A DNA stretch of 11,299 nt from LGRD01 sp031378125 (lineage in GTDB: Bacteria; Pseudomonadota; Gammaproteobacteria; Burkholderiales; Burkholderiaceae_C), in the NCBI GenBank assembly GCA_031378125.1, contig JANNDW010000022.1, positions 1 through 11,299 of the forward strand, read 5' to 3'. Both the position numbers and the translations under genes were made by a program. A model generated the notes under the pieces. It made no database searches and was not told where the DNA came from. It was given only the letters and a program-made list of their open reading frames with translations. Positions 1 through 8,686 of the stretch are shown piece after piece; positions within the stretch are counted from its first letter, which is position 1; each line of letters opens with the position of its first letter.

Positions 1-12
1 CCGGGCTTCCTG

Positions 13-1248
13 TCAGAGATGGGCCTTGAGCGGCACAGTGGCATCGCAGGCCACGGCGGGGTCGGGGCTCTTGCCCGCTTCGAGCAACTTGCGTGCCGCC
101 ATGTGGTCGATCGGTGCGTTGACGCTTTCGACGCAGATCAGCCGCTCGCCCAGGTAGTGAAGGAGCGAAAAGCTCGTGGCGGCGGCACCGGGGCGGCGGT
201 GGCGCGTCCCGTCGGCCGGCATCAGCCCGGCCATCTGCAGGCGCAGCGCACCCTGCTCCGACCAGAACCACGGCAGCGCGCGGTACGGCTCCTCGCGGCC
301 GAGCAGCGTGGCCAGCGCGGTGCGGGCCTGGTCGTTGGCGTTTTGCACCGACTCCAGCCGCAAGCGCCGGCCAGTGCCGTGCTCGGGAAAGTTGCAGCAG
401 TCGCCGATGGCGAGGATGGCCGGATCGGAGCTGCGTAAACACGCGTCGACCGTGATGCCGTTGTCGCAGACCAGCCCGGCGCCGCTGGCCAGGCCGTGCT
501 CGGGCACCGCGCCGATGCCCAGCACCAGCAGCTCGACCGTCTCGCGCCGGCCTTCGACCTGCAGCTGCAGCGCCACCAGCCGATCGCCATCGGCCTCGAA
601 TTCGCCGACCGCCACACCGAGCCGAATGTCAATGCCGCTGGCGCGATGCGTTTGCAGCGCATGCTCGGCCAGCTCGGGCGAAACCGAACGCATCAGCAGC
701 TGCGGGGCCGATTCCAGCACCGTCACGTCCTTGCCAAGCCCCCGCGCGGTCGCCGCGATCTCCAGGCCGATGAAGCCGCCGCCCAGCACGGTCAGCCGCT
801 GCGCCGCGCTGAACAGGGCGCGCAGCCGCTGCGCATCGACCGCGCTGCGCAATGCCGCCACGTTGACCAAGCCTTCACCCAGCTGCGGCAGCCGGCGCGA
901 GCGGGCACCGGTGGCCAGCACCAGGTGGGCGTAGGCCAGCTCGGTGCCCGATCGCAACCGCACGGTGCGGCGCGTGCGATCGATGGCCATGGCCGGGTCG
1001 GCGCGGTGCAGCGTGATGCCGGCCTCGGCATACCAGGGCTCGGCGCGGTGCCACTGCAGCGTCTCCTGGGGGGTTTTCAGAAACGCTTTTGACAACGGTG
1101 GGCGCTGGTAGGGCAGCTCCGGTTCTTCACACACGAGGTGCACCCGCGCGCCCTGGCCGGCGCCCGCGAGACCGGCACACAACGCAGCCGCGGCATGGCC
1201 GCCGCCAATGATCACGATGGGCCCGGCTTGCAGGTCGACTTCAGTCAT
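13..1248 (-). CDS. FAD/NAD-dependent ferredoxin reductase (putidaredoxin/rhodocoxin reductase type)
   Basis: Predicted 411-residue flavoprotein that passes electrons from NAD(P)H through FAD to a ferredoxin serving a P450 or Rieske oxygenase. Visible: N-terminal FAD-binding strand-turn-helix with G15-G16-G17-H18-A19; the family hallmark PYQRPPLSK at 46-54; LATGA at 111-115; NAD-binding GGGFIGLE at 156-163; second FAD contact AIGD at 280-283; and RLESVQNANDQ at 297-307, typical of ferredoxin reductases. The length matches the family (about 400). I chose the ATG at 1248 because GGAGA lies about 6 bases upstream; the frame stays open much further upstream, but that stretch is antisense to the ligase gene. 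It is divergent from the ligase-cupin gene, with 117 bp between. The P450 remnant at 3736-4849 is a possible former partner; no ferredoxin gene is visible here. The family call is firm; the electron acceptor is unknown. Confidence 0.93.
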   Translation of the reverse strand: MTEVDLQAGPIVIIGGGHAAAALCAGLAGAGQGARVHLVCEEPELPYQRPPLSKAFLKTPQETLQWHRAEPWYAEAGITLHRADPAMAIDRTRRTVRLRSGTELAYAHLVLATGARSRRLPQLGEGLVNVAALRSAVDAQRLRALFSAAQRLTVLGGGFIGLEIAATARGLGKDVTVLESAPQLLMRSVSPELAEHALQTHRASGIDIRLGVAVGEFEADGDRLVALQLQVEGRRETVELLVLGIGAVPEHGLASGAGLVCDNGITVDACLRSSDPAILAIGDCCNFPEHGTGRRLRLESVQNANDQARTALATLLGREEPYRALPWFWSEQGALRLQMAGLMPADGTRHRRPGAAATSFSLLHYLGERLICVESVNAPIDHMAARKLLEAGKSPDPAVACDATVPLKAHL

Positions 1249-1365
1249 CAGTGTTCTCCACGGAGTGGGAGCGGCGGCGCGCCGTCGTCGGTGTCCGTGC
1301 TTTCTGGGATGGACAAGGCTGCCGCATGCTGGCACAACCGGTATTGCGGCGCCCACCCTGAAAAA
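1249..1365. promoter_or_regulatory. Divergent intergenic region, reductase / ligase-cupin
   Basis: These 117 bases must hold the start signals of both divergent genes unless the reductase is read from further upstream. I found no convincing -35/-10 pair on either strand. A TGGCAC...TTGC pair at 1330-1347 recalls a sigma-54 promoter, but its spacing is 3 bp too long. The ligase start has no clear Shine-Dalgarno, only an A-run. Confidence 0.35.
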
Positions 1366-3363
1366 ATGGCCACTCCCCATTTCGGAATCATCGAGGGCCC
1401 TGCCCTCGCGGTCGATATCCCGGCGCTCACCGTGCCGCAGTTCATCCGCGAGCGCGCGCGCCAGCGACCGGATGCCGTCGCGCTGGTCGACGCCGCCAGT
1501 GGCCGCGAAGTCCGCTACGGCGCGCTCGACCAGCAGATCGGGCGCTGCGCGGCCGGCTTGGCAGCGCTTGGCTTCAAGCCCGGCGACGTGCTGCTGATGT
1601 TTGCGCCGAACCTGCCCGAATGGCCGATCGCCGCGCTCGGCGCGATGGCCGCTGGTGGCGTGGTCAGCGGCGCCAACCCGATGTACGGCGTGGCCGACCT
1701 GGCGCACCAACTGCGTGACGCCGGCGCGCGCTTCGTCTTCACCATCCCGCCCTTGCTGGCCACCGCGCGCGAGGCGCTGGCCGGCGTCGGCGGCGCCCGG
1801 GTGATCCTGCTCGGCGATGTCGAAGGGACGTTGAGCTTCGCGTCGCTGCTGGCCAGCACCGGCCCGGAACCGCGGGTCGCGCAGGACCCGGACGCGCTGG
1901 CGGCGTTGCCCTACTCGTCGGGCACGACCGGCCTGGCTAAGGGCGTGGTGTTGACGCACCGCAGCATCGTCGCCAACATCTGCCAGTACAACCAGGCCTA
2001 TGCGGTGACCGAGGGCGTCGTGACATTGGCTTTTCTGCCGATGTTCCACATCTTCGGCTTCACCGTGGTCACGCTGTGCGGGCTGGCGGCGGGTGCCAAG
2101 ATCGTCACCGTGCCGCGCTTCGAGCCCGAGCCTTTTTTGAAGGCGATTGCGAGCTACCGCGTCTCGCGCCTGGGCGTTGTGCCGCCGGTGATGCAGTTCC
2201 TGGCGCTGCACCCGCTGGTCGACGCCCATGACCTGTCCAGCCTGCAATTGATCGGCTGCGGCGCGGCGCCGCTCAGTGCGGCGCTGGAACAGAAGGTGGC
2301 CGAGCGGCTGAACTGCAAGGTGATGCAGGGTTTCGGCATGACAGAGTCGTCCGGCTGCGTTGCCGTGACGCACCCGGACCGCATTCGCGCCGGCACCAGC
2401 GGCCAGTTGCTGCCCGGCACGCAGGCGCGCGTGGTCGACCCCGAGACCGGCGCCGATGTAGCCCGAGGCCAACCGGGCGAGCTGTGGTTCCGCGGACCGC
2501 AGGCGTTCAAGGGCTACCGCAACCAACCCGACGCGACGGCGGCCACGATCACCGGCGACGGCTGGGTGCGCACCGGCGACATCGCCACGATCGACGCCGA
2601 CGGCTACCTGTCCATCACCGACCGGCTCAAGGAGTTGATCAAGGTGAAGGGTTTCCAGGTCGCGCCCGCCGAGCTGGAGGCCTTGCTGCTGACCCACCCC
2701 GCAGTGGCCGATGCGGCCGTGATCGGCCGCGGCGACGAGCGCGCCGGCGAGTTGCCGGTGGCCTATGTGGTGGCGCGCGGCGCGGTGTCTGCCGACGAAA
2801 TCAAAGCTTGGGTCGGGGCGCGGGTGGTCGCCTACAAGCAGCTCGGCGCGGTGGTGCTGTGCGAGGCGATTCCAAAGAGCGCGGCGGGCAAGATCTTGCG
2901 CCGCGTGTTGCGCACCCAGGACGCCGAACGGGCCCGGCCAGCCGCGCCCACCCGGGGCTTCACGGTCAGCCACGCCGAGCAGGCCCGTTTCGAGCGCGGC
3001 CTGCGTTCGTTCTTCGAGTACCGCGACCTCGGCGTCGAGAAGGCCACCGAAGGCCGGGTGCTTGCGCACGTCATCCGCCCGGTCGCAGGCGCGGGCTTCT
3101 CCAGCCAGCCGCACCGGCACGACACCCGCTTTCAACTCGTCTATGTGCTCAAGGGCTGGATCGAGTTCGAATACGAAGGCCAGGGCAAGGTGCGGCTCGA
3201 GGCCGGCTCGTGCGTCTACCAGCCTCCCGGCATTCGGCACCGCGAGCTGGGCCACAGCGAAGACCTTGAAATGCTGGAAGTGGCGATGCCGGCCGGCTTC
3301 AAGACCGAAGAGGTCGCCTCGGTCCAGGGCCCGCTCGATGCGGCCGCGGCGCGCCGACAATGA
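1366..3363 (+). CDS. Acyl-CoA ligase (4-coumarate-CoA ligase-like) with C-terminal cupin domain
   Basis: Predicted 665-residue two-domain protein. Residues 1 to about 520 form an ANL-superfamily adenylating enzyme that activates a carboxylic acid as acyl-AMP and transfers it to CoA. Visible: P-loop YSSGTTGLAKGV (183-194), GFGMTE (322-327), TGD (403-405), hinge DRLKELIKVKG (419-429) and the C-terminal catalytic lysine K509 in PKSAAGKILRR. Residues about 530-665 are a single cupin barrel. Motif 1 has H583, H585 and G597 correctly spaced, but Q590 where the metal-binding Glu is usual; motif 2 has PPG and H625. Stand-alone ligases of this family end near 510-550 residues, so the cupin is an addition. 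The ATG at 1366 is preferred because the family-like sequence starts there; an in-frame ATG at 1309 is possible. DUF1330 follows 26 bp after the stop, probably in one operon. The acid substrate is unknown; an aromatic or medium-chain acid is plausible. Confidence 0.9.
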   Translation: MATPHFGIIEGPALAVDIPALTVPQFIRERARQRPDAVALVDAASGREVRYGALDQQIGRCAAGLAALGFKPGDVLLMFAPNLPEWPIAALGAMAAGGVVSGANPMYGVADLAHQLRDAGARFVFTIPPLLATAREALAGVGGARVILLGDVEGTLSFASLLASTGPEPRVAQDPDALAALPYSSGTTGLAKGVVLTHRSIVANICQYNQAYAVTEGVVTLAFLPMFHIFGFTVVTLCGLAAGAKIVTVPRFEPEPFLKAIASYRVSRLGVVPPVMQFLALHPLVDAHDLSSLQLIGCGAAPLSAALEQKVAERLNCKVMQGFGMTESSGCVAVTHPDRIRAGTSGQLLPGTQARVVDPETGADVARGQPGELWFRGPQAFKGYRNQPDATAATITGDGWVRTGDIATIDADGYLSITDRLKELIKVKGFQVAPAELEALLLTHPAVADAAVIGRGDERAGELPVAYVVARGAVSADEIKAWVGARVVAYKQLGAVVLCEAIPKSAAGKILRRVLRTQDAERARPAAPTRGFTVSHAEQARFERGLRSFFEYRDLGVEKATEGRVLAHVIRPVAGAGFSSQPHRHDTRFQLVYVLKGWIEFEYEGQGKVRLEAGSCVYQPPGIRHRELGHSEDLEMLEVAMPAGFKTEEVASVQGPLDAAAARRQ

Positions 3364-3389
3364 GGCTCGTTCAACGAGGAGAGACGACG

Positions 3390-3677
3390 ATGGCAGCCTA
3401 CCTCTACGGCAATGTTCAGGTGATCGACCCGGTGGGTTTTCAGGAGTACAGCAAACACGTGCCCGAGGCAGTCGCCGCCTATGGCGGGCGCTATCTGGCG
3501 CGCGGCGGCGCCGTTGAATTGCTTGAGGGCGATGGGGCGCCGAACCGGGTGGTGATTGTCGAGTTCCCCGACATGGCCCGCCTGAAGGCGTTCTACCAGT
3601 CAGAGGAATACCGGCCGCTGCTCGACATTCGCAAGCGCACGGCCACATCGAAGATCGTTGCGGTCGAGGGGCTCTGA
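3390..3677 (+). CDS. DUF1330 family protein
   Basis: Predicted 95-residue protein of the DUF1330 family, small dimeric alpha/beta-barrel (ferredoxin-like fold) proteins without a settled biochemical role. Typical features: an N-terminal strand (YLYGNVQVIDP), the FQEYSKHVPEAVAAYGGRYL helix and turn, the RVVIVEFPD strand, and the KAFYQSEEYRPLLDIRKR helix. Length agrees with the family. I chose the ATG at 3390 because GAGGAG lies about 7 bases upstream; an in-frame ATG at 3360 overlaps the ligase stop (ATGA) but has no such site. It sits 26 bp behind the ligase-cupin gene on the same strand, so co-transcription is likely, and it may act in the same pathway. The family is clear, the function is not. 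Confidence 0.88.
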   Translation: MAAYLYGNVQVIDPVGFQEYSKHVPEAVAAYGGRYLARGGAVELLEGDGAPNRVVIVEFPDMARLKAFYQSEEYRPLLDIRKRTATSKIVAVEGL

Positions 3678-3735
3678 ACGCGGTCGCCCCCAAGCCCCCC
3701 GAACCGCGCGCGCTGCGGGCCTGCGCCGGGCTCGC
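3678..3735. other. Convergent intergenic gap
   Basis: 58 bp between the DUF1330 stop and the stop of the P450 remnant. Very C/G-rich; no stem-loop with a T-tract was seen, so no intrinsic terminator is claimed. Confidence 0.5.
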
Positions 3736-4849
3736 TCAGCGGGCCGCGGGCGCGCGCTGCGCGGCGACGACGGCATGCTCGCGCAGGCGCATGCGCATGC
3801 GCAACCCCACCGGCGTCATCGTGAACGACAGGTGTTCGCGGGCTTCCCGCCCGTCGTGCGTGTCAACGCTCTCAATGTCGAAGCGGCCGAGCAGCAGGGC
3901 CATTGCCATCTTCATCTCCAGCAGCGCCAAATAGCGCCCCGGGCAGATGCGCGGGCCGGCGCCGAAGGGCATCGACACGCGCTTGGCGGATCCCGCCAGC
4001 TGCGAGGGCCCGCCTTCCACCATCCAGCGTTCGGGTTCGAACGCGGCCGCGCGCGGCACGTGGCTCTTGCTCACGCTGTCGCGGCGCATCATGCTGACGA
4101 AGACGATGCCGGCCGGCACGTGCACGCCGCCGATCGTCGTCTCGCGCAGCGTTTGCAGCGGAATCGTCGACGCGACCGGCTTCAGCCGCAGGGTCTCGTG
4201 CACGCAGGCTTCCACGCAGTCGAGCCGCCCCACCTGTTCCAGCGTGAGGTTCGCCGCATCGCCAGCGACACGACGCACATCTTCGGTGGCGCGGGCCAGC
4301 GTCCGCGGGTTGCGCCACAGCAGGTGGATCATCCAGGCCAGCGTGTTGGCGGTCGGCCGGCGTGCGCACAAAGCGCCAGGTCGGCACCGGCGCGAGGATG
4401 CGCTTGATGAGGGCCGGGAAGATCTTGTCGAGGTGCTTCTGGATCACGTTGCCGTCGGACTCCAGCGTGTTCACTTCGGCACCGAATGCCAGCCCTGCGA
4501 TGGTGTCGACCGCGTAGCGCATCAGGTCGGCTTGCAGGTCGATCGAGTGGCCCTGCCGCGCGGCGTTCCGCCAACGGCCGGCCAGACGCCGCGACACGGT
4601 CAGCATCGACGGGAAGTAGCGCTGGGCATGGGCCGGATTGAACCCGGCCATGACCATCCGGCACTGGCGCCGCCAGGTGTCGCCGTTGGCGCCGTTGGCG
4701 CCGAACAAACCCGGCTCCAGGCCCATCTCGACCCAAATCTCGTCGAGGAGCACCGTGCGGCGAAATCCGTCGGGGCGGTCGCGCAGGATCGAAGCGGCTG
4801 CCTCGTGGTCACCGATCACCAGGATTCTTCGCCCGCCACCTTCAGCCCA
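3736..4849 (-). pseudogene. Cytochrome P450 remnant (5'-truncated, internal frame-shifting deletion)
   Basis: Two pieces of one P450 lie in different frames. The upstream piece (about 4849 to 4355) begins inside the fold at GGGRRILVIGDHEAA, continues through the C-helix region (GDTWRRQCRMVMAGFNP) and reaches APVPTWRFVRTPADR. The downstream piece (about 4354 to 3736) resumes at TANTLAWMIHLLWRNP, the second half of the I-helix, then has ExxR (ETLR, 4186-4197), the PERF-like FEPERW and the heme-thiolate loop FGAGPRICPG (Cys codon 3943-3945). Missing are the first roughly 70-90 residues and an estimated 70-85 residues between the PADR segment and the I-helix, including the AGxDTT oxygen-activation motif. 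Even with the frame repaired it would not be a functional P450. The left end is intact with a normal stop. The lost sizes are inferred from general P450 architecture. Confidence 0.88.
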
Positions 4850-5044
4850 TCAGCCGCCCTTGAGCTTCTTCACGAGAGCCGCTCCGGTGAGCAGTTCCAG
4901 GTGCGCCTCCAGCCGGATCACCCGACCGGTGAGGTCTTCGATGCGGGCCTGTTGCGCCTTCATCGCTTCGGCCTGGCGGTTGACCTTGTCTTCGAGCTTG
5001 ATCATGGACGTGAGGGCGCCCCACACCTTGTCGGTGACTCCCAT
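4850..5044 (-). CDS. Small predicted coiled-coil protein, second gene of the RHH operon
   Basis: Predicted 64-residue protein that I cannot assign to a named family. It is nearly all helical: a short N-terminal helix (VWGALTSMIKLED), a heptad-like charged stretch over about 19-50 (KVNRQAEAMKAQQARIEDL, then VIRLEAHLELL), and a basic tail KKLKGG. There is no signal peptide or membrane segment, so it is probably cytoplasmic and oligomeric. Its ATG overlaps the stop of the RHH gene by one base (TGATG), implying translational coupling and fixed stoichiometry. A partner-binding role for the RHH protein is a reasonable guess, as is the second half of a toxin-antitoxin-like pair, but no toxin fold is recognisable. 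Its TGA (4850-4852) is in the same frame as, and directly precedes, the P450 remnant. Confidence 0.7.
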   Translation of the reverse strand: MGVTDKVWGALTSMIKLEDKVNRQAEAMKAQQARIEDLTGRVIRLEAHLELLTGAALVKKLKGG

Positions 5045-5343
5045 CAGGCAACTCTTCGAGCGGATGCCTTCGCCGCCTTGGCTTCCATGGCCGCAATGCG
5101 CCGATTGCTCGCATCAATGAAGCCCAGTGCGTCGTCGATGGCCGCGCCGGCACGGTCGGCCGCGCCCTTCGCCGCGTCCGCAAGCGCGCCCATGCCCTCG
5201 TTGGCGTCGCTGGCCTGGTACGCAAAAGCGCCGCGCCGCATCAACTCCGAGATCGGGATCTCAAGCTTCCTGGCTTTCGCCGCGATTGCTCTCTTGTCCA
5301 GCGCGGTGGTCTGCACCACGATCCGCTCAACTGCCGCTGCCAT
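5044..5343 (-). CDS. Ribbon-helix-helix DNA-binding protein with Ala-rich helical tail
   Basis: Predicted 99-residue protein. Residues about 6-42 fit a ribbon-helix-helix (MetJ/Arc/CopG-type) domain: a short strand RIVVQTT (7-13), helix A with LDKRAIAAKARKLE, a turn at IP, and helix B SELMRRGAFAYQA. Residues about 47-99 are an Ala-rich, charged amphipathic helix (repeated DAA/KAA), probably for oligomerisation or partner binding. RHH proteins bind DNA as dimers and often repress their own operon. GGAG lies 7 bases before the ATG, and a strong promoter with repeated TGTCCACG sites lies directly upstream, which fits autoregulation. The longer-than-usual C-terminus and the coiled-coil partner resemble antitoxin or plasmid-stability modules, but this is not proven; I do not recognise a named family. 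Confidence 0.78.
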   Translation of the reverse strand: MAAAVERIVVQTTALDKRAIAAKARKLEIPISELMRRGAFAYQASDANEGMGALADAAKGAADRAGAAIDDALGFIDASNRRIAAMEAKAAKASARRVA

Positions 5344-5350
5344 GGGTCGA

Positions 5351-5356
5351 CTCCGG
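5351..5356 (-). promoter_or_regulatory. Ribosome binding site of the RHH gene
   Basis: CCGGAG on the minus strand, with GGAG ending 7 bases before the ATG at 5343. It fixes the start of the RHH protein. Confidence 0.75.
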
Positions 5357-5371
5357 AAAGAAAATGATGAT

Positions 5372-5447
5372 CATGGACAGTATATGTACATAGGCTTCCT
5401 TGTCAACGGCGTGGACACGGCGTGGACATTCCGACACGTCGTGGACA
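5372..5447 (-). promoter_or_regulatory. Iterated operator-like direct repeats (TGTCCAYG)
   Basis: Read on the minus strand, TGTCCACG occurs at 5447-5440, 5428-5421 and 5417-5410. The last two belong to an exact 11-bp tandem, TGTCCACGCCG, that ends where the -35 begins. A variant, TGTCCATG (5379-5372), abuts the -10 at the likely transcription start. All four have the same orientation, with start spacings of 19, 11 and 38 bp. The 11-bp step is one helical turn, as expected for dimers of an RHH protein binding side by side. Likely binding sites for the operon's own RHH product (inference). Confidence 0.65.
5379..5406 (-). promoter_or_regulatory. Sigma-70 promoter of the RHH/coiled-coil operon
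   Basis: On the minus strand, a perfect -35 TTGACA (5406-5401) and a -10 TATACT (5384-5379, 5 of 6 to consensus) are separated by 16 bp. Transcription should start near 5372, giving a leader of about 30 bases. A perfect 10-bp palindrome TATGTACATA (5383-5392) lies in the spacer and overlaps the -10. Confidence 0.85.
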
Positions 5448-5486
5448 ACCCGGCGTGAACAGCACGGGCTCGCGGCGCGGAATGCA

Positions 5487-5520
5487 AAGGGCCCTCGATC
5501 CATCCGCATCGAGGGCCCTT
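5487..5520 (-). terminator. Rho-independent terminator of the glycerol transporter operon
   Basis: A perfect 13-bp inverted repeat (arms 5487-5499 and 5508-5520, AAGGGCCCTCGAT) with an 8-base loop, followed on the minus strand by a short T-run (TTTGC). It lies 96 bp beyond the stop of the solute-binding protein gene and before the RHH promoter, so it insulates the two units. The T-run is short, so efficiency is uncertain. Confidence 0.75.
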
Positions 5521-5615
5521 GCAACCGTTGACCGCCGCTGCCTGGCAGTCGGCGTTCATGTCACAAAATCACCCAGGCTTCAATGCCACCCAGCCCGGGT
5601 CATCGGCGTGGCGGT

Positions 5616-7445
<1,830 letters not shown>

Positions 7446-7551
7446 CACTGGTCTCCTCAGAAACTTCCCGTTGATTGCTTATGGCATGCCGGTTGGGAAG
7501 ATTGGCCGGCTGCCGTTCGAAAAATCGGTCTCGAGTATGGACGCGCGGAGC
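7446..7551 (-). other. Intergenic gap before the solute-binding protein gene
   Basis: 106 bases with the SBP ribosome site AGGAG at its downstream end. Only modest pairings are seen: CTTCCC with GGGAAG about 27 bases apart, and GCCGG with CCGGC. They could form a leader stem-loop that raises SBP transcript stability, but this is weak. No promoter was recognised. Confidence 0.35.
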
Positions 7552-7860
7552 TCAGCCTTTGCGCAGGATGAACCCCAACAACAACATCGAGATCACGAAG
7601 CTGATCCAGATCGAAGGTTCGCTCTCCAGGCCAAACCATGTGATCATCTTTTCGCTCATGGCCACGAACGCCAGGTTGACGTAGGCAGCTGACAACAGGC
7701 CGATGAACAACCGGTCGCCGCGGGTGGTTTCTATCGGCAAGAAGCCCTTGCGCATGACCGTGGGGGATTTGATTTCCCACACGGTCATGCCAACGAGCAT
7801 CAGCACGATCGAGGTGAAGAATATGGCGACCGGGAGGGTCCACGCCATCCATGCAAACAT
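7552..7860 (-). CDS. Small integral membrane protein, DUF2160 (GlpU-like)
   Basis: Predicted 102-residue inner-membrane protein. Three hydrophobic segments are visible: about 6-25 (WTLPVAIFFTSIVLMLVGM), about 50-66 (RLFIGLLSAAYVNLAFV) and about 82-98 (IWISFVISMLLLGFIL). A conserved-looking loop between the first two contains WEIKSPTVMRKGFLPIETTRGDRLF. This pattern and the position between the second permease and the large solute-binding protein are characteristic of DUF2160 proteins of glycerol ABC transporter operons. AGGAG lies 6-7 bases before the ATG, and only 13 bp separate it from the permease stop. Its biochemical role is not established; it may assist assembly of the permease or its contact with the receptor. 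Confidence 0.87.
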   Translation of the reverse strand: MFAWMAWTLPVAIFFTSIVLMLVGMTVWEIKSPTVMRKGFLPIETTRGDRLFIGLLSAAYVNLAFVAMSEKMITWFGLESEPSIWISFVISMLLLGFILRKG

Positions 7861-7873
7861 CAATGACTCCTGC

Positions 7874-8686
7874 TCATACGCGACCCATCGCGAAACCCTT
7901 CGCGATGTAATGCCGCACAAACCAGATCACGATCGCGCCCGGCACGATGGTCAACACACCCGCCGCGGCCAGCACCCCCCAGTCCATGCCCGAGGCCGAC
8001 ACCGTGCGCGTCATCACCGCGACGATGGGCTTGGCGTTGACGCTCGTCAAGGTGCGCGCCATCAGCAGCTCGACCCAGCTGAACATGAAGCAGAAGAACG
8101 CCGCCACACCCACGCCGGCCTTGATCAGCGGGATGAAAATCGTCAGGAAAAAGCGCGGGAACGAATAGCCGTCGATGTAGGCCGTCTCGTCGATTTCGCG
8201 CGGGATGCCGCTCATGAAGCCTTCCAGGATCCACACCGCCAGCGGCACGTTGAACAGCAGGTGGGCCAGTGCCACCGCGATGTGCGTGTCCATCAGGCCC
8301 AGCGTGGTGTAGAGCTGGAAGAAGGGCAGCAAAAATACCGCCGGCGGCGTCATGCGATTCGTCAGCAGCCAGAAGAACACATGCTTGTCGCCCAGGAAGC
8401 TGTAGCGGCTGAACGCATACGCCGCGGGCAGCGCCACCGTCAGCGAGATCACCGTGTTGATCGCCACGTAGATCAGCGAATTGATGTAGCCCGAGTACCA
8501 GCTCACGTCGGTGAAGATGGTGCGGTAGTGCGCCAGCGTGAATGTCTGCGGCCACAGGCTGAAGGTCGACAGGATCTCGTTGTTCGTCTTGAACGACATG
8601 TTGACCATCCAGTACACCGGCAGGATGGCGAACACGAGGTACAGGACCAGGAAGATCACCCGTTTCTTGAAGCGCTTGTCATTCAT
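7874..8686 (-). CDS. glpQ: Glycerol-type ABC transporter permease, second subunit (GlpQ-like)
   Basis: Predicted 270-residue permease of the MalG/UgpE type with about six membrane helices, the first at about 10-30. The EAA loop that contacts the ATPase is visible at about 164-190 (EIDETAYIDGYSFPRFF, then IPLIKAG). It would form the membrane channel with the permease encoded upstream. I chose the ATG at 8686, which has GGAG about 8 bases upstream; an in-frame start at 8710 would add eight residues with no better signal. It ends 13 bp before the DUF2160 gene. Unusually, 267 bp of non-coding, repeat-like DNA separates it from the first permease gene. The symbol follows the Rhizobium glycerol operon and is not the E. 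coli glycerophosphodiesterase glpQ. Confidence 0.9.
   Translation of the reverse strand: MNDKRFKKRVIFLVLYLVFAILPVYWMVNMSFKTNNEILSTFSLWPQTFTLAHYRTIFTDVSWYSGYINSLIYVAINTVISLTVALPAAYAFSRYSFLGDKHVFFWLLTNRMTPPAVFLLPFFQLYTTLGLMDTHIAVALAHLLFNVPLAVWILEGFMSGIPREIDETAYIDGYSFPRFFLTIFIPLIKAGVGVAAFFCFMFSWVELLMARTLTSVNAKPIVAVMTRTVSASGMDWGVLAAAGVLTIVPGAIVIWFVRHYIAKGFAMGRV

Noticed and set aside
1330..1347. Sigma-54-like TGGCAC...TTGC upstream of the ligase gene
   Set aside because: There are 8 bases between TGGCAC and TTGC; sigma-54 promoters need 5, so the GG/GC elements are out of phase.
1249..3693. Minus-strand frame open for about 2.4 kb upstream of the reductase start
   Set aside because: It is antisense to the ligase-cupin and DUF1330 genes, has Arg/His/Gly-rich low-complexity translation, and arises from third-position GC bias. 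The reductase has its own ribosome site at the 1248 start.
4850..5343. Classical toxin-antitoxin call for the RHH gene pair
   Set aside because: The RHH domain and coupling fit, but no RelE, PIN, Fic or other known toxin motif is seen in the 64-residue protein, so it is left as unknown function.
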